In this document: in pieces, positions 7,815 to 15,300 of the stretch | Position numbering within the stretch: the first letter of the stretch is position 1 | Layout: every line of letters begins with the position of its first letter | Source of the DNA: JAIBJN01 sp963839745 | Lineage (GTDB): Bacteria; Actinomycetota; Thermoleophilia; Gaiellales; Gaiellaceae | Assembly (NCBI GenBank): GCA_963839745.1 | Contig: CAWIWC010000005.1 | Coordinates: forward strand, 62,001-126,000 | Direction: 5' to 3' | DNA length: 64,000 nucleotides | Position numbers and translations under genes: made by a program | The notes under the pieces: generated by a model | The model's input: only the letters and a program-made list of their open reading frames with translations | Told to the model about the DNA's origin: nothing | Databases searched by the model: none

Positions 7815-9110
7815 GTGAGCGTTCGCGGCGCCGCCTTCCTCGGCATCGGCGCGATGGTCGGTGCCGGCATCTTCGCGCTGCTCGGCGAGGCCGCCACGGT
7901 CGCCGGGTCCGCGGTCTGGCTGTCCTTCCTCATCGCCGGCATCGTCGCGAGCCTGCTGGGCTACACGACGGTCAAGCTCGGCGTCCGCTACCCGTCCTCC
8001 GGCGGACTGATTGCCTACCTCGTCCAGGGGTTCGGCAACGGGCGCCTCGTCGGCATCGCGTCGTGGCTCGGCTACTTCGCCGCCATCGTGATCGTCTGCT
8101 CGATGGTGGCCGTCGCCTTCGGGAGCTACGCCACGTCGCTGTTCATCGGAGACGACGCGGGCGCCGCCTGGGACAACGTCTTCACCTCCGTGATCGTGGT
8201 CGGCATGGCGGCGATCAACATGATCGGCGCCAGCTTCGTCGACAGGGCCCAGTCGTTGATCGTCTTCGCCCTTCTGGCCGTCTTCGCGGTCTTCATCGCC
8301 GTCACGATCGTCGACATCGACATCGACCTCCTCGCCTTCGACGGCTATCCGCCCGTCAGCGACATCGTCGCGAGCGTGGCGCTGACGTTCTTCGCCTACC
8401 TCGGCTTCAGCGTGATCACGTTCGCGGTCGGCGACCTGCGCGACCCGGCCCGAGAGCTTCCGAAGGCCATGTACATGGCGCTCGGCATCACGACGCTCCT
8501 CTACGTCCTCATCTCGCTGGGCGTCTTCGGAACCCTGACCGTCGACGAGGTGATCGGCTACGGCGAGACAGCGATCGCCGAAGCGGCCCGGCCGGCGCTC
8601 GGGGATGCCGGGTTCGTGATCATGGCGATCGCCGCCCTGCTGGCCACGTCCTCCTCGGTGAACGCGGTGCTCTACGCCTCGGGAGGCCTGACGCGGTCGC
8701 TGGCCGAGATAGGTCAGTTCCCGCCCTTCTTCGGGCGCAGCTCGCGGCTGGGCTCGCACAGCGGGATGCTGATCACGGCGGCGATCGTGCTCGTGATCGC
8801 CAACCTCGTCGACCTCTCAGCGATCGCCTCCGTCGGCAGCGCCTGCTCGCTCCTCATCTTCCTGCTCGTCGGCGCCTCCGGCTACCGGCTCCGAAGGGAG
8901 ACGGGATCGATCGGTGCGATCGTGCTCGCGGGGATGGCGGCGACCGCGATCGTCCTCGTCTTCTTCGGGATCGACACGCTCCGCAACGACCCGGAGACGT
9001 TCGTCGCCATCGTCGGCGTCGCCGCGCTCGCGGTGGTGCTCGATCTCGTCTGGAAGCGCATCCGCGGGCCGCGGCAGGAGCCCGCGACGGTTAGCGGCTC
9101 GCCGCAATGA
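7815..9110 (+). CDS. APC-family amino acid permease
   Basis: About 431 residues with 12 hydrophobic helices. It opens with the APC signature GIGAMVGAGIFALLGEA and contains YPSSGGLIAYLVQGFG, FFAYLGFSVITFAVGDLRDPARELPKA and SSSVNAVLYASGG, the cation/amino-acid transporter pattern. It probably imports an amino acid or amine by proton symport; the substrate is unknown. Two GTG starts are possible: 7764, which adds 17 residues that overlap the peptidase remnant, and 7815, two bases after the remnant stop. I chose 7815 because the upstream stretch is explained by the remnant, but neither has a clean ribosome site. The next gene overlaps it by ATGA. Confidence 0.88.
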   Translation: MSVRGAAFLGIGAMVGAGIFALLGEAATVAGSAVWLSFLIAGIVASLLGYTTVKLGVRYPSSGGLIAYLVQGFGNGRLVGIASWLGYFAAIVIVCSMVAVAFGSYATSLFIGDDAGAAWDNVFTSVIVVGMAAINMIGASFVDRAQSLIVFALLAVFAVFIAVTIVDIDIDLLAFDGYPPVSDIVASVALTFFAYLGFSVITFAVGDLRDPARELPKAMYMALGITTLLYVLISLGVFGTLTVDEVIGYGETAIAEAARPALGDAGFVIMAIAALLATSSSVNAVLYASGGLTRSLAEIGQFPPFFGRSSRLGSHSGMLITAAIVLVIANLVDLSAIASVGSACSLLIFLLVGASGYRLRRETGSIGAIVLAGMAATAIVLVFFGIDTLRNDPETFVAIVGVAALAVVLDLVWKRIRGPRQEPATVSGSPQ

Positions 9111-10734
9111 CGACTGCCGAGACCGCCTCCAAGGCCGGTGCGAGCGGCGCAATGGTCGTGCTCCTGACACTCGCGTCCGGTCAGTTCCTGATGACGCTGG
9201 ACAGCTCGGTGATGAACGTCTCGATCGCAACCGTCGCGAAGGACGTCGGCACGACCGTGACCGGGATCCAGGGAGCGATCACCGCCTACACGCTCGTGAT
9301 GGCGGCGCTGATGATCACCGGAGCGAAGGTCGGCGCCATGATCGGACGCAAGAGAGCCTTCGCGATCGGCTGCGTCATCTACGGCTGCGGCTCGCTGACG
9401 ACCGCGCTCGCGCCGAACCTGTACGTGCTGCTGCTCGGCTGGTCGCTGCTCGAGGGCATCGGCGCGGCGCTCATCCTGCCGGCGATCGTCGCTCTCGTGG
9501 CCGGGAACTTCGGGCCCGAGCGGAGACCCGCCGCCTACGGGCTCGTGGCCGCGGCAGGCGCCGTCGCGGTCGCCGTCGGCCCGCTGATCGGCGGCTTCTG
9601 CACGACGTACTTCTCCTGGCGGTGGGTCTTCGCCGGCGAGGTCGTGCTGGTGCTCGTCATCCTGCTCATGACGCGGCGGATCGCCGACGCGCCGGTCGAG
9701 GAGCGGCCGCAGCTCGACGTCGTCGGGGCGGTGCTCTCGGCCCTCGGTCTCGGCGCCCTCGTCTTCGGCGTCCTCCGCTCCGCGGAGTGGGGCTGGATCC
9801 AGCCGACCGTGGACGGCCCCTCGTGGGCGGGCCTTTCGCCGACCATCTGGCTGATTCTGAGCGGGCTGTTCGTCATCTGGGTCTTCTTCCGCTGGGAGGC
9901 TCACCGAGAGTCTCGAAGGGCAAGGAACCGCTCGTGCGCCCCGCCATGTTTCGCAACCGGCAGCTGACCAGCGGGCTGACGATGTTCTTCTTCCAGTACC
10001 TCGTGCAAGCCGGGTTCTTCTTCGTCGTGCCGCTGTTCCTCTCGGTCGCGCTCGGCCTCTCCGCCATCGACACCGGCGTCCGGCTCCTGCCGCTGTCGGT
10101 CACGCTGCTCGCTGCCGCGATCGGGATCCCGCGGTTCCTCCCGCACATCTCGCCGCGGCTGGTCGTCCGCATCGGCCTACTCTCCCTCCTGGTCGGCGCC
10201 GTCGTGCTGCTCGCAGCGCTGGACACCGACGCCGGGGCGGAGATCGTCTTCGTGCCGATGCTCCTCGTCGGGCTCGGCATCGGCGCGCTCGCCTCCCAGC
10301 TCGGCGCCGTCACGGTGTCCGCGGTGCCGGACGACGAGAGCCCCGAGGTCGGGGGCGTTCAGAACACGATGACCAACCTCGGAGCCTCCCTCGGCACCGC
10401 ACTGGCCGGCTCGCTGCTGATCGCGACGTTGACGTCGGCCTTCCTGACGAACGTCCAGCTGAGCGAGGCGATACCGGCCACCGCCAAGGAGCAGGCGGCC
10501 GTGGAGCTCGCGGGCGGCGTCCCGTTCGTCTCGGACGCCGACCTCGAGGCCGCACTCGACGAGGCGGCGGTGGATCCCGCTACCACCGAGGCCGCGCTCG
10601 ACGCCTACAGCGAGGCGCGCCTCGCCGGGCTCCGCTCGGCCCTGGCCATCCTCGCCGTCCTTGCGATCGTCGCCCTGTTCCTGGCCCAGGGCATCCCAAC
10701 CAGGCAACCTGGCAAGACCGAAAGGAAGGAGTAG
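9107..10734 (+). CDS. MFS exporter, DHA2 (14-helix) type, frameshifted
   Basis: Major facilitator drug:H+ antiporter. Frame one, from ATG 9107, gives helices 1 to about 8, with LDSSVMNVSIATVAKD in helix 1, GRKRAF in the loop 2-3 motif A region and GFCTTYFSWRWVF (motif C area). It runs to RWEAHRES near 9915. The protein continues in the next frame from GKEPLVRPAMFRNRQLTSG to the stop at 10732-10734. A single missing base around 9910-9925 (a G in AGGGC is likely) would join them into 542 residues, a usual DHA2 length. Its start overlaps the permease stop as ATGA, so the two are co-transcribed. Substrate unknown. Confidence 0.82.
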
Positions 10735-10736
10735 CC

Positions 10737-11564
10737 ATGTGCCGCTGGCTTGCGTACTCGGGATCGCCCATCCACCTCGAGGAGCTCCTGCTCAAGCGAG
10801 ACCGCTCGCTCGTCGACCAGAGCCTGCACTCACGCGAAGGCGCCACGACGACGAACGGCGACGGCTTCGGCGTGGGCTGGTACGACGAGGGCGAGACGCC
10901 GAGGCTCTATCGCACCACGCATCCCGCCTGGAACGATCGCAACCTCCGCGAGCTCGCGGCCGGGATCCGCTCTCCGCTCTTCCTTGCGCATATCCGCGCC
11001 TCGACCGGCACGGCGATCCAGGAGACGAACACGCATCCCTTCCGGCACGGGCGCTGGCTCTGGATGCACAACGGGCTTATCCGCGAGTTTCCGCGCCTGC
11101 GTCGAGAGCTGGCGCTCGCCGTCGACGACTCGCTGTTCACCTCGATCGAGGGCACGACGGACTCGGAGCACATGTTCTACCTCGCGCTCACGTTCGGGCT
11201 CGAAAACGATCCTGTCGCCGCGGTGGAGCAGATGGTCCGCTTCGTGGAGGAGACCGGGCGCAAGCACGGCGTCCAGGATCCGATCCAGATGACGATCGGG
11301 ACGACGGACGGGCGCACGATCTGGGCGTTCCGGTACTCGAGCGAGGGAGCGTCTCGCTCGCTCTACTTCAGCACCCGCATGGACGCCCTGAAGGCCCTCC
11401 ACCCGGAGAGCACCGAGCTCGCGGCCCTTTCGGACGAGACGCGCGTCGTCGTCTCCGAGCCGCTCGGCGACCTGGCCGGCGCCTGGAACGAAGTCCCCGA
11501 AGCCCACGTCGGCATCGTCCAGGCCGGCGCCGACGAGCTCCGACCCTTCATGTCGTCCCGCTAG
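10737..11564 (+). CDS. Class II glutamine amidotransferase (YafJ/EgtC-like)
   Basis: 275-residue Ntn-type glutaminase domain protein. Cys2 directly after the initiator Met is the nucleophile (MCRWLAYSG). GDGFGVGWY, LFLAHIRAST and WLWMHNGLI form the glutamine pocket, and TDSEHMFYLAL follows. It stands alone without a synthetase or cyclase domain. Such proteins include EgtC, a gamma-glutamyl hydrolase in ergothioneine synthesis, and the uncharacterised YafJ group. No egtB or egtD is nearby, so I do not assign EgtC. The start lies two bases after the MFS stop with AAGGAGTAGCC just upstream, so it belongs to that operon. Confidence 0.88.
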   Translation: MCRWLAYSGSPIHLEELLLKRDRSLVDQSLHSREGATTTNGDGFGVGWYDEGETPRLYRTTHPAWNDRNLRELAAGIRSPLFLAHIRASTGTAIQETNTHPFRHGRWLWMHNGLIREFPRLRRELALAVDDSLFTSIEGTTDSEHMFYLALTFGLENDPVAAVEQMVRFVEETGRKHGVQDPIQMTIGTTDGRTIWAFRYSSEGASRSLYFSTRMDALKALHPESTELAALSDETRVVVSEPLGDLAGAWNEVPEAHVGIVQAGADELRPFMSSR

Positions 11565-11614
11565 GCACGCAGGGCTGGGGCCATCGTCGATCGCGGCCGC
11601 ACACGGCGCCGTGC

Positions 11615-11703
11615 TACGGTGGTCGGAGATAAGAGCGAGTTCGGTTTGCGTTTTCGACGCCTTCCTCAACCCGTTCGTGACGTACTGAGGGAGGTGTTTT
11701 TTC
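11615..11703 (+). promoter_or_regulatory. Cold-shock leader with sequestered ribosome site
   Basis: The gap before csp (11565-11703) has a weak -10-like TACGGT at 11615-11620 and then a leader of about 75-80 bases. CCTTCCTC at 11660-11667 can pair along all eight bases (one G-U) with GAGGGAGG at 11687-11694, which is the ribosome site nine bases before the ATG. The 19-base loop is unstructured. A run of six T follows the ribosome site. This looks like a structure that hides the site and could melt or rearrange with temperature. Confidence 0.5.
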
Positions 11704-11910
11704 ATGGCAGACGGAACCGTCAAGTGGTTCAACGACAGCAAGGGCTACGGCTTCATCACTCCTGATGAGGGCTCGAAGGACCTGTTCGTGCACCACAGCA
11801 ACATCGCCGGCGAGGGCTTCAAGTCGCTCACCGAGGGCGCACGGGTCTCGTTCGACGCGCAGGAGGGTGCCAAGGGCCCCGAGGCGACCAACGTGACTCC
11901 GGTCGCGTAG
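11704..11910 (+). CDS. cspA: Cold-shock protein, CspA family
   Basis: 68-residue single OB-fold cold-shock domain that binds single-stranded RNA or DNA. GTVKWFNDSKGYGFITP carries RNP1 (KGYGFI) and DLFVHHSNI carries RNP2 (LFVHH). Standard length. ATG at 11704 has the strong site GGGAGG. A second, degenerate cold-shock domain gene follows after 67 bases with a GC hairpin in between. Confidence 0.97.
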   Translation: MADGTVKWFNDSKGYGFITPDEGSKDLFVHHSNIAGEGFKSLTEGARVSFDAQEGAKGPEATNVTPVA

Positions 11911-11931
11911 GTCGCGAAGGAGTGGCAGGCC

Positions 11932-11949
11932 GGCGGCCTCCGGGCCGCC
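11932..11949 (+). other. Intercistronic GC hairpin after csp
   Basis: GGCGGCC at 11932-11938 and GGCCGCC at 11943-11949 form a perfect 7-bp stem with a TCCG loop, 21 bases after the csp stop. There is no T-run, so it may be a weak terminator or mRNA-stabilising hairpin that lowers expression of the next gene. Confidence 0.5.
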
Positions 11950-11977
11950 GCCCTCGCCCGCTAGGGACGGAGCAACG

Positions 11978-12256
11978 ATGATCGAGAAGGTCGGGAGAGT
12001 CGAGCTCGACCGGGCGCCGACCCGCTCGCTCGGGACGATGTTGTGGTTCAACGCGGCGAAAGACCGCGGTGTGTTGCAGATGGCCCTCGGCGAGCGGGTT
12101 GACGTCCCGGGTGCGGCGTTCCTGCCGGGCGAGAAGCCGGTCGGCCGTTGCAACGGGAAGGCGATCGAGTTCGAAACGGTCGAGGGCGCCGTTACGCACG
12201 CCGCGTTCGTACCGGAGCCGAACCCGCGCCGCGCCCGGCTGCGCCACCGCCACTAG
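11978..12256 (+). CDS. Degenerate cold-shock-domain paralogue
   Basis: 92 residues. The middle aligns with the preceding CspA: GTMLWFNAAKDRGVLQ against GTVKWFNDSKGYGFIT, then GAAFLPGEKPVGRCNGKAIEFETVEG against the csp second half, followed by a basic tail RRARLRHRH. The aromatic nucleic-acid-binding residues are lost: RNP1 is DRGVLQ instead of KGYGFI and RNP2 reads VDVPG. It therefore probably keeps the OB fold but binds differently or not at all. ATG at 11978 follows the site GGGACGGAG. Its tandem position suggests duplication and divergence. Function unknown. Confidence 0.7.
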   Translation: MIEKVGRVELDRAPTRSLGTMLWFNAAKDRGVLQMALGERVDVPGAAFLPGEKPVGRCNGKAIEFETVEGAVTHAAFVPEPNPRRARLRHRH

Positions 12257-12267
12257 ATCCCGAGGTT

Positions 12268-12303
12268 GGAGGCCCGGCACGGTCTCCCCGCGCCGGGCCC
12301 TCC
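12268..12303. terminator. GC-rich hairpin between convergent csp operon and methyltransferase
   Basis: GGAGGCCCGGC and GCCGGGCCCTCC form a long stem with one bulged base around a GTCTCC-containing loop. It lies 12 bases after the last csp-operon stop and 80 bases before the end of the convergent methyltransferase gene. No T-tract. The rest of the gap to 12384 shows nothing else. Confidence 0.55.
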
Positions 12304-12384
12304 TCGAGCAACGCGTCGCGGCGACGGGATAAAAACGACGTCCGGGCCGGTGCAACCGTGCCGCGAACGCCGTTTGACCGGATC

Positions 12385-13020
12385 CTAACCGGGCTTTGCC
12401 CGTCGCGCCAGGAACGCGGTGCCCACTCCGACCTCGAGCTCGTCGAAGCGCTCGAAGCCGTGCGGCTCGAGACGGGCACGGAGGGTCTCCGGCGGCGTCC
12501 AGATCGGCGTGTCCGGCCCTGAATACCAGGCGAACGCGAGAGCACCGTGCTCCGCTGTCACGCGGGCGAGCTCGTCGAAGAACGGGATCATGTTCAGGAG
12601 GACGACCAGGTCGAACTCGCCGTCCGCGAACTGCAGCGCGGAGGCATCTGCGACCTCGAAGCGGAGCCGGTCGGAGAGCTCGGGCGGAACAAGCTCTCTC
12701 GCCCGCTCGACCATCGCCGGCGACAGGTCGGCGCCCACCACCTCGGCGTGCGGAAAGCGCTCGGCCGCCAGGCGTGCCGCCTTGCCGGTGCCCGTGCCCA
12801 GGTCGAGGATGCTCGCCGGGGTGTCTTCGAGACGGTCGAAGGCCGCCGCGAGCGGCGCCAGCCTCTCCGGCTCGACGATGCCGTCCCACACAGGCGCCAG
12901 CCGCTCGAACTCTCCTCGCAGTGGGCGGCGGAAGACTCGCCACAGGGCGGGCCTGGCGACGACGATGCGGGTCACGAGGCGTGCGAAGCGACGCCCGAGC
13001 TCCTCGCGGCGGCCGTTCAC
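12385..13020 (-). CDS. Class I SAM-dependent methyltransferase
   Basis: 211-residue Rossmann methyltransferase. Motif I is ILDLGTGTGKA at 71-81, then VVGADLSPAMVERARE (motif II acidic Asp), VADASALQFADGEFDLVVLLNMIPFFDEL (motifs III and IV) and a C-terminal FLARRAK strand. The substrate cannot be inferred; the layout is like small-molecule UbiE/arsenite-type methyltransferases. Its GTG overlaps the upstream SAM hydroxide adenosyltransferase stop as GTGA, so it is the last gene of the long heme/cytochrome operon. Quinone or tetrapyrrole methylation is an idea from context only. Confidence 0.85.
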   Translation of the reverse strand: MNGRREELGRRFARLVTRIVVARPALWRVFRRPLRGEFERLAPVWDGIVEPERLAPLAAAFDRLEDTPASILDLGTGTGKAARLAAERFPHAEVVGADLSPAMVERARELVPPELSDRLRFEVADASALQFADGEFDLVVLLNMIPFFDELARVTAEHGALAFAWYSGPDTPIWTPPETLRARLEPHGFERFDELEVGVGTAFLARRAKPG

Positions 13021-13832
13021 CAGTCGGCCGCGGAGATCTTCAGGTCATCCCCCGGGCTGACGCCGAACATCTCGGCGGCATTCCCGCGGTTGATCGCGAG
13101 CGAGATGTTCCAGTAGGCGTCCTCGTAGAGGACGATGTCGCCGCCCCGCACCTCGGCGAACGTGCGCGCGGCCACGGCGTAGTACCGCTCGAACCCGACC
13201 CCGATCTCCAGCTTGGAGCCCGACTCGATCCCGACCTGAGCGAGGTCGTCGCGCGTGAGGTTGAGCTGGACGTTCCCGAAGCGGTCGACGTAGACGACGG
13301 TCGCGCGGATCCGGCGCGTCCCGATGCTCGGCGCCGGCAGGTCGATGCGGACGAGCTCCCTGGCGGCGATCCCGGGGCCTAGCTCTGCGAGCTCCACGCC
13401 GGCGGCCAGATGGGCCGCGGCCGGGGCGAAGACGTCGCGACCGTGGAAGGTGCGCGCGACGGGCTCGAGCCGGTAGGCGGGATTCGCGAGCTCGACCGCC
13501 TCCTCGACACCGCCGAGCCGATCGGCAGCAAGGACGAGGAGCCCGTTGTCCGGCCCGACGTAGAGCCGCCCGTCCGTCCCGCGCAGGGCGATGGCCCTGC
13601 GATCGCTCCCGACACCAGGGTCGACCACTGCGAGATGGATGTCCGCCGGCATGAAGGGAACCGTGCTCGCGAGCACGAACGCCCCCTGGACGACGCTGTG
13701 CGGCGCGATCCCGTGCGTGATGTCGATCACCTCGGCGTCCGGGGCGATGCGCTTGATGACTCCGCGGCAGACTCCCACGAAGTCGTCCTCGAGGCCGAAG
13801 TCCGTCAGGAAGGTGATGAACCGGCGTTCGAT
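13017..13832 (-). CDS. SAM hydroxide adenosyltransferase (DUF62 family), start codon unresolved
   Basis: About 260-270 residues of the SAM hydrolase/halogenase fold. Visible are FITFLTDFGLEDDFVGVCRGVI at the N-terminus, IDITHGIAPHSVVQGAFVL, VVDPGVGSDRRAIA, VGPDNGLL, FHGRDVFAPAAAHLA and YVDRFGNVQLNLT. The family splits SAM to adenosine and methionine. No ATG, GTG or TTG precedes the conserved TDFG motif: the frame opens after a TAA at 13844-13842 and the first canonical start, GTG at 13778, lies inside the fold and would remove the active-site Asp. Candidates are ATC at 13832 or CTG at 13808, which overlaps the hemD stop as CTGA but removes the first strand. I place the start at 13832 only as an outer limit. 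Confidence 0.82.
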   Translation of the reverse strand: MERRFITFLTDFGLEDDFVGVCRGVIKRIAPDAEVIDITHGIAPHSVVQGAFVLASTVPFMPADIHLAVVDPGVGSDRRAIALRGTDGRLYVGPDNGLLVLAADRLGGVEEAVELANPAYRLEPVARTFHGRDVFAPAAAHLAAGVELAELGPGIAARELVRIDLPAPSIGTRRIRATVVYVDRFGNVQLNLTRDDLAQVGIESGSKLEIGVGFERYYAVAARTFAEVRGGDIVLYEDAYWNISLAINRGNAAEMFGVSPGDDLKISAADW

Positions 13833-14464
13833 GCCGCGAGCTTAACGGCTGCGACCAGCCCTACTCGGTCGTGACTGTCAGCCTCCGCGACCACGCGCAG
13901 GCCCAGGCCTCGAGCTTCGGCCGAGGTCACCGGGCCGATGGAGACGCACGGAGCGTCGACACCGAGTGCGGCGAACGCCCGCGCGGCAGAGGCCGACGCG
14001 AGGACGACGAGATCGGCGTCCGGAAAGGACTCGGGCACGAGCTCGACCGTGCGGTACACCGGGACGAAGTCGGCGCCGAGCTCCCGCACGAGCACGCCGC
14101 GGGCGCCTTCAGCCGCCGGGAAGAGCACGCGGCCGGCCGGCCTGGGAAGCTCGGCGGCCAGGCCCTCCTGGGTCGAGACACGGGCGACGAGATCGGGCTC
14201 GACGCCCCGCTCTCGCAGAGCCTCGGCCGTTCCCTGGCCGACGGCGGCCACCTTCGGCAGCGCGCCCTCGAGGCGCGCGAAGAGCGCGTCGACCGCGTTG
14301 CGGCTGGTGAGCAGCACCCAGTCGTAGCCGTCGGTGCGAAGCGGCGGCCCCGGGAGCTCCTCGATCGCCACCAGCGGGCAGGACTCGACCTCGAGGCCTT
14401 CAGCTTCGAGCGCCGCGGCGAGCGGACCCGTCAACCCCTCCGTCCCCGTGAGGACGACCTTCAT
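13805..14464 (-). CDS. hemD: Uroporphyrinogen-III synthase
   Basis: 219 residues of the two-domain HemD fold, which closes and inverts ring D of hydroxymethylbilane. The family is poorly conserved; the marks are MKVVLTGTEGL at the start, DWVLLTSRNAVDALF, KVAAVGQGTAEALRERG, RVLFPAAEGARGVLVREL, VPVYRTVELVP and VVLASASAARAFA followed by SIGPVTSAEARGLG. ATG at 14464 overlaps the hemC stop as ATGA. The tail continues past the usual end and overlaps the first codons of the SAM hydroxide adenosyltransferase. Confidence 0.9.
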   Translation of the reverse strand: MKVVLTGTEGLTGPLAAALEAEGLEVESCPLVAIEELPGPPLRTDGYDWVLLTSRNAVDALFARLEGALPKVAAVGQGTAEALRERGVEPDLVARVSTQEGLAAELPRPAGRVLFPAAEGARGVLVRELGADFVPVYRTVELVPESFPDADLVVLASASAARAFAALGVDAPCVSIGPVTSAEARGLGLRVVAEADSHDRVGLVAAVKLAASNAGSSPS

Positions 14465-15300
14465 CCGCGCAGCGAGGCCGTCGCGGCCAGGAGCTCGTCC
14501 GCGAGCGCCAGCGGGTCGTCGCCCGTTCGCCGCTCCACCCACGCCCCGTCCTCGTCGGCGACGAGCGCCGTCAGCGAGCTGCCGTCGTGGTGCGCCGCTA
14601 TAGGAGCGAGGCAGCCGCCGCCGATCCTGGCCACGCACACGCGCTCGGCCTCCACCCGCCGGCGCGTCTCCGCATCATCGGAGGACGCGACGAGCTCCTC
14701 CTCGCCCGCGCGCACCTGGAGGGCGACGGCGCCCTGGCCTGCCTCCGGAAGGAGCTCCTCGGGCGAGAAGCGGTAGCCGATCTCGCCGCCCAGCCCGAGC
14801 CGGTCGAGACCGGCGGACGAAAGCACGATGGCGTCGAGCCCGCGCTCTCCCATCTTTCGCAGGCGCGTGTCGACGTTCCCGCGCAGCGGCTCGACCGAGA
14901 GCGACGGCTCCAGGGCCAGCAGCTCGGCGCGGCGCCGCACGGAGGCGGTGCCGATGCGCATCCCCGGGCGCAGGCCTTCCGCGCCGCAGAGTGCATCCCG
15001 CGGATCCTCGCGCGGCAGGTACGCGCCCACGGCCAGCCCGGAAGTGTTCGTCGAGGTCATGTCCTTGGCGGAGTGGACGGCGGCGTCGATGCGGCCGGCG
15101 AGCAAGGCCTCCTCGATCTCCTTGACGAAGACGCCGCGCTCGCCGATCTCCCCGAACGGCTTCGAACGGTCCCTGTCCCCCGCGGTCGTCATCGGGACGA
15201 TGGCGACGTCGACGTCCGGGTACGCGGCCCGGAGCGCGTCCGCCGCGAGCTCGGCCTGGATGAGCGCGAGCCTACTGCCGCGGCTGCCGAGCCGGACCAT
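14461..15300 (-). CDS. hemC: Porphobilinogen deaminase (hydroxymethylbilane synthase)
   Basis: 279 residues. It polymerises four porphobilinogens. LGSRGSRLALIQA at the start, the catalytic-Asp segment DAAVHSAKDM, RIGTASVRRRAELL, RGNVDTRLRKM and the dipyrromethane-cofactor cysteine in GGGCLAPIAAH are all present. Slightly short, with a reduced C-terminal domain, as in some actinobacteria. It overlaps the end of hemA by 29 bases, giving the usual hemA-hemC-hemD order. Confidence 0.96.
   Translation of the reverse strand: MVRLGSRGSRLALIQAELAADALRAAYPDVDVAIVPMTTAGDRDRSKPFGEIGERGVFVKEIEEALLAGRIDAAVHSAKDMTSTNTSGLAVGAYLPREDPRDALCGAEGLRPGMRIGTASVRRRAELLALEPSLSVEPLRGNVDTRLRKMGERGLDAIVLSSAGLDRLGLGGEIGYRFSPEELLPEAGQGAVALQVRAGEEELVASSDDAETRRRVEAERVCVARIGGGCLAPIAAHHDGSSLTALVADEDGAWVERRTGDDPLALADELLAATASLRG

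Noticed and set aside
7776..8759. Long minus-strand open frame opposite the APC permease
   Set aside because: Highly charged low-complexity translation; the permease on plus explains the codon pattern.
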